This document shows positions 1 to 6,359 of a DNA stretch of 10,135 nucleotides, piece by piece (position 1 is the first letter of the stretch; each line of letters begins with the position of its first letter). The notes under the pieces were generated by a model that saw only the letters and a program-made list of their open reading frames with translations, had not been told where the DNA came from and made no database searches. Source of the stretch: Saccoglossus kowalevskii (Eukaryota; Hemichordata; Enteropneusta; Harrimaniidae); the NCBI RefSeq assembly GCF_000003605.2, contig NW_003148772.1, forward strand, positions 11,353 through 21,487, read 5' to 3'. Made by a program: the position numbers and the translations under genes.

Positions 1-99
1 CGCAAAGGCTCATGGGTGTGGGCTCATGGGTGACGCTTGTCTGTAAACAACGACACGCTTTGGCCGTTTCCCGCATGCGCAGGAAACGACTCCCCCACT
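1..99 (+). mobile_element. Right part of a TTAA-flanked MITE (family A), cut by the window edge
   Basis: This stretch matches the right half of the complete element at 6086-6243. In the same order both show CGCAAAGG, GCTCATGGGT, GACGCTTGT, GTAAACAA, ACACGCT, TGGCC, CGCATGC, a GACTCCCCC block and a terminus CACT/CGCT. The terminus is followed by TTAA at 100-103, the same tetranucleotide that follows the other copies. A short GGCTCATGGGT duplication near position 10 is private to this copy. The left half lies outside the window. It is non-autonomous, with no transposase visible. Confidence 0.75.
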
Positions 100-103
100 T
101 TAA

Positions 104-1038
104 ATGGAGCAGATGTCGATGCAAGTTTTTGTCCGGTGACTATGATATCTTTTTTGAATCAAACCAGCAACAATTGATGACTTTTTCGAATTTAATTAGC
201 GACCTTGCGAGAATATTTCACGTCTCAACAAACATGTAGTGCATATAACTAAAAGTGTACTTTATTTGTCGTATTGTTCAGACATTCTACTTTGCAATGT
301 GCCATCGACCGGATTTTGTTTGTGATATCGACGCGTAATAACCTTGTAAGGGTTGGACCAACATAAATTCTGGTGTGTGTGCGGGGGGGGGGGGTTGTAG
401 TAAAGAATATGTGTTGGGTGGAATTTTGGTGGTGGCATTGTAATCCCTTTTTATGCCCCATACAATACCGAACATATTTGGTTTACAATACCAGTTGCAA
501 CCTAATCAGATTACGTTGTATTATGAGGACTTGAACAATTCAATAGACTCGTGCTACTTCAAAACGTCACATAAATGCGACACATCTCCGTCTGTGTGTT
601 ACCCAGAGTGCTCCACGCCTTCCGGGGTAGTACTGTTCTAGAACACACACAGACTGATGGCGTTTGTCGTGCATGTAGCCACGTTTACGTACTGTGACAC
701 ATCATGGATTTTTTCTCACGAAACCTCACCATGTGCACGACGGTAAAGTGATGAATGTCTGCGTCGTTCCCCCATACGTATTCAGTGTCTTTGGGTTATA
801 CATTGTTGTAAAGTGGGGGAAGCCGTTCATCAAGTAGCTTATATCAATATCCGCTACCGGCAGTATGTTTCCTTTGCGGACATCCGACAGGGGAACACTG
901 CAAAGCAATTAAGTGCATTCAAGTATGTGTTATAATGTATACGCTTAGAATGTCTCGCGAGGCTCGTATTTTAGTGCCACCGCTCCATCGCTAGACGCAT
1001 TACTTATTATCACTAGTAGACTTGCAAGATTTCTGTAG
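104..1038. other. Intergenic stretch, no supported gene
   Basis: I see no exon, RNA gene or recognisable transposon here. A run of 12 G lies at 383-394 beside a short GT tract. An imperfect inverted repeat pairs TCTGTGTGTT near 590 with AACACACACAGA near 641. Short ORFs in several frames (for example 453-641) have no domain, no signal peptide and ordinary background codon use, so I do not call them. Confidence 0.5.
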
Positions 1039-1152
1039 CCTTTTTAACGTGATCGCGAAAACTAGCGTGACTACGAAAGAAATCCCGACTGGACGTATCT
1101 GCAGGAGTGAAAACCGGAGCGGAATTATTCCGGTGATTATGCTAATTTGAAG

Positions 1153-1386
1153 ATGTTGACGAGCATTGACAACGAATCAGAGTGCAGCTGTATACGTCAT
1201 CTCTTATCTTTGTTAATGTACGTGGCCCTTCACTTCGGAGGTCCCGCCGAGTTTGAAAAACTACTTATATACATTGGACATTTAAATCGATTAAATTGTT
1301 TTCCAGTAAACATAGATGAAAGTATCGCTGTTGAACTTAAAAAGGTTAAAGTATCCATCTCTGCGATCGAATCGAACTATTTTTAA
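1153..1386 (+). CDS. Unidentified ORF inside the inverted-repeat element
   Basis: From the ATG at 1153 the frame encodes 77 residues ending in TAA at 1384-1386. A TTG two codons upstream is in frame but is not a plausible eukaryotic start. The product has a hydrophobic stretch with the order LLSLLMYVALHFGG near residues 17-30, then a mixed charged C-terminal half ending SAIESNYF. I do not recognise a family. A canonical AATAAA lies about 50 bp after the stop at 1437-1442, and the whole ORF sits between the 63-bp inverted arms. It could be a host exon fragment carried by a non-autonomous transposon, a short element-encoded peptide, or chance. Third-position composition gives no strong coding signal. 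Confidence 0.25.
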   Translation: MLTSIDNESECSCIRHLLSLLMYVALHFGGPAEFEKLLIYIGHLNRLNCFPVNIDESIAVELKKVKVSISAIESNYF

Positions 1387-1436
1387 AAGGTCGCGTTTGC
1401 TTTCACACCCACTCATGAATAATCAATCACATCATG

Positions 1437-1442
1437 AATAAA
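1437..1442 (+). promoter_or_regulatory. Possible poly(A) signal AATAAA
   Basis: A canonical AATAAA hexamer lies about 50 bp downstream of the stop of the ORF at 1153-1386 and upstream of the right inverted arm. The region is AT-rich, so the hexamer may be fortuitous. Confidence 0.25.
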
Positions 1443-1629
1443 TAATAGCAGTCAAATGCCCGCAGATGCGTCCAGTCGGGATTTCTTTATCGGTCAGGTT
1501 AGTTTTCGCGATCACGCTAAAAGGACAAAAACAAAAATTAATTATTTCTTTTTGTAAAACAAAAAAGAAGTCCCGACTTTGCCAGTCTATATCACTGGCA
1601 GTACATATTTTCGGCGAAACTTCCGGTCT

Positions 1630-1772
1630 GCATCGGTGGATAGGGGTGCGTTTAATCTCGCCATCAGTATGGTAGCAAATGCGTGACGATGCTGTGGTTT
1701 ATGAGGGGGTGGGGGTACGTAGTACAATCTATGGTGCGCGTTGTTGAAGATTGGCGAATAATGCATAAAAGA

Positions 1773-1808
<36 letters not shown>

Positions 1809-1832
1809 TTTATTCAACACGATAATCTACTA
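1630..1832 (+). repeat. Dispersed repeat with internal (AAT)12, copy 1
   Basis: Starting at GCATCGGTGGA and ending at CGATAATCTACTA, this unit is nearly the same as 2808-3065. The two non-microsatellite parts differ at only about ten positions over roughly 145 bp by eye. It carries (AAT)12 at 1773-1808. The sequence after the microsatellite (ATTCAACACGATAATCTACTA) is also shared, so the AAT tract is internal to the repeat and not merely a retroposon tail. I see no terminal inverted repeats, no target duplication and no convincing tRNA-like A/B boxes, so its class is unknown. Confidence 0.8.
1773..1808 (+). repeat. (AAT)12 microsatellite
   Basis: Twelve uninterrupted AAT units inside the dispersed repeat at 1630-1832. 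The corresponding tract in the other copy has 30 units. Confidence 0.97.
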
Positions 1833-1909
1833 AAGAGAGCAATTCTATGGTTGCAAAAAAAATGATATAATACTGAGTTCACTCAACTCAAAATCACAAA
1901 TAGCATAAT

Positions 1910-2042
1910 AAATACAAATATACCCTTTTTTCTATATTTTACATTCAACACGTCAAAAATCAGTGAAATTCAATTCCACGCAAAACACCTAAATAGTCTT
2001 TTCAGCGAAAATTTATTCCAGCTAAAATAAAGTATTTCACTG
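1910..2042 (-). mobile_element. Partial TA-type MITE, related to the element at 5144-5318
   Basis: Read in the + direction, this segment matches the reverse complement of 5144-5318. In order both show CAAATATACC, TATATTTTACATTC, a run around AATCAGTGAAA, ATTCCA.CAAAAC, and the terminus ATTCCAGCTAAAATAAAGTATTT. The right end reads CACTG followed by TA at 2043-2044, consistent with a TA target site. The opposite terminus is not clearly conserved: TACTG at 1871-1875 may be a decayed version of it. Non-autonomous, no coding capacity. Confidence 0.65.
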
Positions 2043-2169
2043 TATTATTGTTGTAAAACAAAACAAACTTAAATACAAGTACACTCCACCAAAATCACGA
2101 ACCATGTAACTAAGAATGGAAGAAAAAAACATGAAGATAAGTATAAGAATAAAACTACTGAGCTACTTA

Positions 2170-2505
2170 TTAAGTCATTGTATTAAAACCACCCACAGAC
2201 TTAGCTGATGGAGTCGGTTGCTCTATTCCATCTCTCAAGTTCATATTTATATGTATGAATTGTGTAGCTTCTATTCCTGCAAAGATTGGCATAATTATTC
2301 GATATTTTTGTTCTTTTTCATTCATTTTCAAAAATTCGGATTTTTGATCCTGTATATTTAATAAAAATATATTACGAGGTGCATTATACTTACTGCATAC
2401 TATTAAGAAATTGAACTCGTCTTCAATTTCATCATCTTTACAAAATGTACATATTTCTTTCATTTCTAGAAATTTTCTAATTTTCTTTTGCCGACCAGTC
2501 TCAAT
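2170..2505 (-). pseudogene. C-terminal fragment of a LINE (non-LTR retrotransposon) reverse transcriptase ORF, antisense
   Basis: On the minus strand an open frame of about 111 residues begins in the midst of the ORF with IETGRQKKI (2479-2505), continues through CTFC at residues 5-8 after the methionine codon at 2461-2463, then DEIEDEFNFLIVC, and stops at 2170. The order 'IExGR - CxxC - EDExxFxxxC - KY' is that of the zinc-binding tail that follows the reverse transcriptase domain in many animal non-LTR elements. The usual His of the DEYHFL-type motif is Asn here (DEFNFL), so one metal ligand is missing. No reverse transcriptase catalytic motifs or endonuclease are present. This is a 5'-truncated, dead copy. 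The AT-rich sequence from 2043 to 2169 may be its 3' UTR. Confidence 0.7.
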
Positions 2506-2701
2506 GGGAGGTCGTATTACTTGTAAAATTGTTCGTGACGTACCAATCTCGGAACAAAACTTTATCCTCGGAGGCGGGGCTATGTCAAAAGACGTTCAAC
2601 GTTGCGAAGGCGCGTACCACTGTGCCATGTATTTCTACGGGCCCTGCGCGAGCTGCTGTGGAACGCCGGTCGAAGAGCTGGTGAAAATATCTAAATTATA
2701 G
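2504..2701 (+). CDS. Unidentified cysteine-rich ORF, candidate terminal exon
   Basis: The frame runs to TAG at 2699-2701. Its first ATG is at 2504, but an exon could instead enter after the AG at 2497-2498, which is preceded by a branch-point-like TTCTAAT and the pyrimidine-rich TTTTCTTTTGCC. The product has Cys residues in the order C..., C-E-G-A-Y-H-C, G-P-C-A-S-C-C-G, followed by a short polar tail ending KISKL. From about 2570 onward the local GC rises and third codon positions are mostly G or C, unlike the surrounding AT-rich DNA, which supports real coding. I do not recognise the family. The spacing of six cysteines before a short tail would suit a secreted disulfide-bonded protein, but this is inference. 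Its 5' edge touches the antisense LINE fragment. No AATAAA is seen close downstream. Confidence 0.4.
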   Translation: MGGRITCKIVRDVPISEQNFILGGGAMSKDVQRCEGAYHCAMYFYGPCASCCGTPVEELVKISKL

Positions 2702-2807
2702 AAAACAGCAAAAATTTAATTTCGAACTGAAGTAATCCCGAGCAACCGAATATGCTGCATAAATAGAGGTACTCTTGTTACATTGTTTAGTAGTCTCAAC
2801 GATTATA

Positions 2808-2951
2808 GCATCGGTGGAATAGGGGTGCGTTTAATCTCGCCATCAGTATGGTAGCAAATGCGTGACGGTGCTGTGGTTTATGGGGGGGGGGGGTCACGTA
2901 GTACAATCTATGGTGAGCTTTGTTGGGGATTGGCGAATAATGCATAAAAGA

Positions 2952-3041
<90 letters not shown>

Positions 3042-3065
3042 TGTATTCAACACGATAATCTACTA
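2808..3065 (+). repeat. Dispersed repeat with internal (AAT)30, copy 2
   Basis: This is a second direct copy of the unit at 1630-1832, beginning GCATCGGTGGA and ending GATAATCTACTA. Differences outside the microsatellite are few: a G tract expanded to 12 G at 2882-2893, and scattered substitutions. It lies about 1.2 kb from copy 1 in the same orientation. The main length difference (about 54 bp) is the longer (AAT)n tract. Confidence 0.8.
2952..3041 (+). repeat. (AAT)30 microsatellite
   Basis: Thirty uninterrupted AAT units inside the dispersed repeat copy. Long perfect tracts of this kind are usually highly polymorphic. Confidence 0.97.
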
Positions 3066-3279
3066 CACAAAATGTCCTGATGTCCTCCCCGAGAATACAC
3101 AGATTTCAAACGTTTGAATTGCGCACCGTTTCAGTGTTTTGCGCATGCGTTTTATCCAAATATGGGTCGCACTTCCCATAGCGTTATGAGGCCGGGCAAT
3201 ACGAGGTATACAATTAAGTGACTTGTTCGACGAATGCACGAACCTTGAGTGTAATTAAAAGATTGTGGAAGCAAGTGAA

Positions 3280-3465
3280 ATGCTCGGCAACATGTTTATT
3301 ATTATTTTTATTTTTTCGGTGTTTTTGAACGGTAACTTTGTAGCAGAAGGGAGGGTTGTATATGGGTTTATTCCGATAACTAGTGTTGTTTGTGTAGTAT
3401 TTCTATATATGTTCTCATACTGTAGAACCATTTGTTTTCACTGTCATTTAAATTCATTATTTTGA
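3280..3465 (+). CDS. Hypothetical hydrophobic ORF, signal-peptide-like N-terminus
   Basis: From ATG 3280 the frame encodes 61 residues. It starts MLGNMFIIIFIFSVFLNGNF, a hydrophobic core ending in small and polar residues, followed by VAEG, and has a second hydrophobic stretch (ITSVVCVVFLYMF). This could be the first exon of a secreted or membrane protein: a donor-like CG/GTAACT lies inside the frame near 3331. The DNA here is T-rich, so runs of I, F and V codons also arise by chance. No family is recognised and there is no supporting exon downstream before the ACE exon. Treat as weak. Confidence 0.15.
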   Translation: MLGNMFIIIFIFSVFLNGNFVAEGRVVYGFIPITSVVCVVFLYMFSYCRTICFHCHLNSLF

Positions 3466-3478
3466 TGTTTTGAGCATA

Positions 3479-3607
3479 TTCACTGTAATTTCAACGAATT
3501 TGTCAGGGAAACAATGAATTTTATTGTTATTTTACATGTTCACGTCGTAGATTTAATTTAGCGAATTTTACTTTTCAGCGAAAATTGCGAAATTAAAACC
3601 CAGTGAA
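3479..3607. mobile_element. Short MITE with TTCACTG termini
   Basis: The left end TTCACTGTAATTTCAACGAA can be paired with the reverse complement of the right end, which reads TTCACTGGGTTTTAATTTCG. Several positions are mismatched or gapped. The subterminal motif CAGCGAAAATTGCGAAATT is of the same style as CAGCGAAAATT in the elements at 1910-2042 and 5144-5318, suggesting related termini. About 129 bp, no coding capacity, and no clear target duplication. Confidence 0.5.
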
Positions 3608-3953
3608 CAATTAATTGCATTTACAGTATGTTATATGCGATAACGGCGAACTGTGTAGACGTTTGCAAAATATAACTCGGTTACTATATCGGATGGGTTC
3701 TCTTCTACAAATTGAGAATTTTCTGTGAACACAACACAGATTGCATGATATAATAACTAAAATAACTAAAACTCGAGTATAAAGTTTGACTATGATAATT
3801 GCGCCCGAAAGGTGCACCTCCTCGTATACTCACACACAACATCACTTGAAGCGTAACACTTGATTTTGTCACTGTATGTCCACATTAGGTAGGTTAAATA
3901 GGTTCACTGAGACTATTTTAGCACAGATTAAAAAGTACGTACTGATAATTCAA

Positions 3954-4090
3954 TACGCATGTAAAAATGCGTAGTCCCAGTTTCGTTAAAAAATACTATT
4001 TATTTATAATGGTTACGTTAATATATAACCTTTTCTAGGAGTCTATCGTGGAGGAAAAAACTAAATTGAAACGCATAATATGTATGCGTT
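3954..4090. repeat. Paired hairpins, possible foldback element
   Basis: Two small hairpins sit about 115 bp apart: TACGCAT/ATGCGTA at 3954-3973 and AACGCATA/TATGCGTT at 4070-4090. Each hairpin is also similar to the reverse complement of the other, as expected for subterminal hairpins of a foldback MITE. No target duplication is clear. It lies about 400-530 bp upstream of the ACE start codon. Confidence 0.3.
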
Positions 4091-4482
4091 CATCACTGAA
4101 CACACAGTGGAACTTGTACCGGAAATATTATGTGTTATCGCAATAAGAAGAACGTTTATGTGTCATTTCGCGGCATCCCGAGTCGTGTTGATGTGAGCGC
4201 GGTTGAATGACTCTTCGCAATATTCGCTGAGCCGTACAGTGGAATCACAAACACGTCCGGATTTTCAATTCACCGGGGACCCCCCAACAATGAAGGTTAC
4301 GCGCCAAGACGGTAGTCGCATTTATCAACATGTTTTCATTCATTAAACCAGTAATTGTATCTGTTGATTGTGTCGGTTGTATGCCTTAGACTGTCCACCA
4401 TTCACAGTCGTGCTATCGACACTCGCAGTTGACACATCGCAGCGTATCCACGCATTTTCTGCGCTCTCACTTACCAGCTGAA
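4091..4482 (+). promoter_or_regulatory. Presumed promoter and 5' UTR region of the ACE-like gene
   Basis: This is inferred only from position upstream of the first coding exon. No TATA box is evident at a sensible distance, and the transcription start cannot be read from sequence. A minimal upstream ORF, ATG-CCT-TAG at 4381-4389, would be in the leader if transcription begins before it. The run from 4390 to 4482 has no ATG, so the start at 4483 would be the first one used by a transcript starting there. Confidence 0.3.
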
Positions 4483-4683
4483 ATGGCTACAACCTTAGTT
4501 TTCTTGTTTACTTCGTGTCTCTTTGTGAAAGCTAGCGGGACGGACAATCTGATTTCTGATGAGGCTATAGCAGTTGAATTTCTACACAACTACAACGAGC
4601 AAGTCATCAAGGCGTTCTATACAGGTTCGCTAGCGGAATGGAAATACCAGACTAACTTGACAGAAGAGAATAAGCAAGAAATG
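4483..4683 (+). CDS. First coding exon of an angiotensin-converting-enzyme-like peptidase (M2 family), partial
   Basis: The exon encodes 67 residues: a signal peptide MATTLVFLFTSCLFVKASG, then a mature N-terminus. The stretch EFLHNYNEQVIKAFYTGSLA is followed by EWKYQTNLTEENKQEM. This matches the opening helix of M2 zinc metallopeptidases (ACE, ACE2, insect ACE-related proteins), in which a helix ending xAxWxYxTNxTExN is typical. The sequon NLT corresponds to a glycosylation site known in that position. M2 enzymes remove dipeptides or single residues from the C-terminus of peptides. The catalytic HEMGH and the distal Glu are encoded further downstream and are not in this window, so activity cannot be judged. 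The ATG at 4483 has A at -3 and G at +4. The frame stays open upstream without another ATG, and the signal peptide fixes the start. The exon ends in phase 0 at a GT donor. ACE versus ACE2 identity cannot be decided from this exon. Confidence 0.88.
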
Positions 4684-4689
4684 GTAGGC
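4684..4689 (+). other. Splice donor of the ACE-like exon 1
   Basis: ATG|GTAGGC agrees with the donor consensus at -1 G, +1/+2 GT, +3 A and +5 G. M2 homology stops here: the following codons (VGKPVACPRS, then stop at 4714-4716) have no resemblance to the family. From memory, vertebrate ACE2 also ends its first coding exon at about this residue. I could not check this. Confidence 0.75.
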
Positions 4690-4699
4690 AAACCTGTAG

Positions 4700-5140
4700 C
4701 GTGTCCGAGATCTTAAGTGTGCATGTTTGTGTTTATTTATTTCAAGTAGTTATGTAGCGCGTTCATGTGCGCAGTTCATCTGCTAACTGATCTCTGAACG
4801 CCTGAGAATTCGTGATATTTCCAGCGTTCCATGGCAATTTTGTCCGGGAACGTCTTACATTTTATCCAGCCTCGTGTATAAGTATTTATGTTACTTTGCA
4901 CTAATTTCGCCCTATATGTATCACGCTACTCCTTGACTGGAAAGGGTTTGATTCGAACGAGCCTAAAGACATCAATAAAATTACCGCGCGCACCAAATAC
5001 CTTTTTTAATTATATATTGGAATGTGTTATTCACTGGATGTGTTATGTAACAGCAATATATACACTAGGCGATAACACGTTTGCCCAACCCTTAAACGTA
5101 TGTCGTCCGTTGTCCGTCGCTTGTACAACTACGAGCTCAA
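4700..5140. other. Unannotated intronic stretch
   Basis: I see no exon, RNA gene or recognisable repeat between the donor and the MITE at 5144. A long open frame at 4888-5181 has no domain-like features. Confidence 0.4.
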
Positions 5141-5143
5141 CTA

Positions 5144-5318
5144 CTATAAAATACTTTATTTTAGCTGGAATTACTTTTTGATGAAAAAAAAAACTTTTGG
5201 GGGTTTTGTATGGAATTTATTTTCACTGATTGTTGACGAGTCGAATGTAAAATATAAGAAAAAGGTATATTTGAAAACAGCGAAAATTAATTCCAAGCGA
5301 AAATTAAGTATTTCACAG
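5144..5318 (+). mobile_element. TA-flanked MITE, Tc1/mariner-like
   Basis: The left end CTATAAAATACTTTATTTT, followed by AGCTGGAATTA, pairs with the reverse complement of the right end, CTGTGAAATACTTAATTTTC followed by GCTTGGAATTA. That is about 30 bp of terminal inverted repeat with a handful of mismatches. Both ends are flanked by TA (5142-5143 and 5319-5320), as expected for Tc1/mariner-type insertion. It is 175 bp long with no transposase. The segment at 1910-2042 is a second, degraded copy in the opposite orientation. Confidence 0.72.
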
Positions 5319-5324
5319 TATGCA

Positions 5325-5760
5325 AAAAGGTTCTCCTGTGAAGTTCCCATGTGATCGATTTTAAACATACGCCCCTACGTCAACATCATGTAATCTGGAT
5401 CTGCTGGGAAATACCAGACGTGTATGCTCTACATTTAAAGTTGATTACATCAAAGACTCCGTGTCGTTTGACTTGCTGAGAAATTTAAACTGCTACTCGT
5501 GAATATTTTTTTAGATATCATAAAAATATTTGATCTTTTGAGCTTGATTTCCTCAAAACGTTTCTATGTGAGCTATTCCAAGCTATTGCACCTTATGCTC
5601 CTCACTCTGCCTTAGATTCAAGGGCGTTGTTCATGTCTATCGGCAAGACTTGGGTACTGCGCAAAGGCTTATTTAAGATGAGAGACGGCGTTCGCAGTAT
5701 AGCACAAATCCTCTGCACCCGGCCATGGCTGTGACGGTTACAGCGAGGTCACGGGTCGTA
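5325..5760. other. Unannotated intronic stretch
   Basis: No exon, RNA gene or repeat is supported. The segment 5700-5760 is GC-richer than its surroundings but has no motif that I recognise. Confidence 0.4.
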
Positions 5761-5761
5761 G

Positions 5762-5970
5762 TTTTTCTTTTTTTTTTTACATCAGTCTGTCTTTGTCCTA
5801 GCTTCTAGCTCAGAGGCAAGTGCTTGCGTGCAAACCAGTCTTCGAAACGTAATACCGCGTGTTTGGAAGACTTGAAACTGCTGAGTTAGAAATCGACTAC
5901 CGGGAATTAATCCCCAAACGTTCCTGGTGCAAGGTGAGCACGCTACCCTCTGTACCATCGCCCAGCCTGA
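5762..5970 (-). mobile_element. tRNA-derived SINE, antisense
   Basis: On the minus strand the element begins with a tRNA-like head (about 5902-5970). It contains an A-box-like TGGTACAGAGGG (plus strand 5946-5957) and a B-box-like GGATTAATTCC (within plus 5902-5915, against the consensus GGTTCGANTCC). The 3-prime body reads through ATTACGTTTCGAAGACTGG and GACAGACTGATGT, and ends in an A-rich tail, seen as T-rich sequence at 5762-5778. This order (tRNA-related Pol III promoter, unrelated body, A tail) defines a SINE. The B box is decayed, so the copy is probably old and silent. No clear target-site duplication was found. A GGGCGAT motif is duplicated near the 5' end. Confidence 0.7.
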
Positions 5971-6085
5971 GTAATCGCCCAGTCGGTGCATTAACATGTA
6001 ATCCGTACCTGCTGAGAAATTGGGCTGCATCCAGTCTGTGCATGCATTCATGCATAATTCATAACACTAATTTGTTATAACTTAC

Positions 6086-6243
6086 AGCGGGAGGATCGTC
6101 ACTTGCGCACGCGCGGGAATTGAGTCCCAAGCGACGATAACAACACATGCGAAAAACGCAAAGGGCTCATGGGTAGACGCTTGTTTGTAAACAATCACAC
6201 GCTATGGCCATCTGACGCATGCACAGGTGACGACTCCCCCGCT
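6086..6243 (+). mobile_element. TTAA-flanked MITE, family A, complete copy
   Basis: This 158-bp element begins AGCGGGAGGATCGTCAC and ends GTGACGACTCCCCCGCT, giving imperfect terminal inverted repeats of nearly 30 bp. It is followed by TTAA (6244-6247) and preceded by TTAC (6082-6085), a one-base-decayed TTAA. The interior carries ATTGAGTCCCAAGCGACGAT, CGCAAAGGGCTCATGGGT and the near-palindrome TTGTTTGTAAACAA. TTAA targets are used by piggyBac-type and a few other transposases. No transposase is present, and the termini are not the canonical CCC of piggyBac, so the superfamily is left open. Confidence 0.85.
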
Positions 6244-6247
6244 TTAA

Positions 6248-6358
6248 ATATATCAAGTTCATGAAATCTAAGTAAGTTTTGGACTTTTAAACTGGCTTTA
6301 TTTCCAAAGTTGTCTCAAAATTAAATCCAGTAAAAAAAAAATCATTTTGATATATATA
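6248..6358. repeat. Imperfect foldback sequence
   Basis: The outer arms ATATATCAA (about 6248) and TTTGATATATAT (about 6346), and the inner arms ACTGGCTTTATTT (6291-6303) and AATTAAATCCAGT (6319-6331), are nested inverted repeats. The segment directly abuts the TTAA of the MITE to its left. It may be another short MITE, or chance pairing in AT-rich DNA. Confidence 0.3.
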
Positions 6359-6359
6359 A

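Larger units (their letters stand above)
1039..1523. mobile_element. Element bounded by about 63-bp inverted repeats
   Basis: The left arm (1039-1103) and the reverse complement of the right arm (1462-1523) can be aligned by eye over about 63 bp with roughly ten differences. Shared blocks include GTGATCGCGAAAACTA, AAAGAAATCCCGACTGGACG and ATCTGC. The 358 bp between the arms contain an ORF at 1153-1386 and an AATAAA at 1437-1442. Outside the arms I find no convincing target-site duplication, so the arms may be true terminal repeats or two inverted insertions of one shorter repeat. No transposase is recognised. I cannot assign a superfamily. Confidence 0.6.

Noticed and set aside
12-239. ORF at 12-239 as a gene
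   Set aside because: Its first half is the family-A MITE, and the rest has no domain or signal.
453-641. ORF with several Cys at 453-641
   Set aside because: Codon use matches background, there is no leader or splice context that stands out, and no homology is recognised.
1587-1865. ORFs encoding poly-Asn or poly-Ile at 1587-1865, 2796-3080 and 8304-8659
   Set aside because: They are translations of the AAT/ATT microsatellites and the repeat around them. They appear on both strands and have no independent coding evidence.
4684-4716. Extension of the ACE-like protein to the stop at 4714-4716
   Set aside because: Similarity to M2 peptidases ends exactly at the GT donor, so the last ten codons are read as intron.
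5900-5970. A functional tRNA gene on the minus strand
   Set aside because: A- and B-box-like motifs are present, but there is no cloverleaf with acceptor pairing, the B box is decayed and an unrelated body with an A tail follows. It is a SINE.
5782-6080. ORFs at 5782-6051 (minus) and 5859-6080 (plus)
   Set aside because: Both read through the SINE and its flank. They are chance frames in a mobile element.
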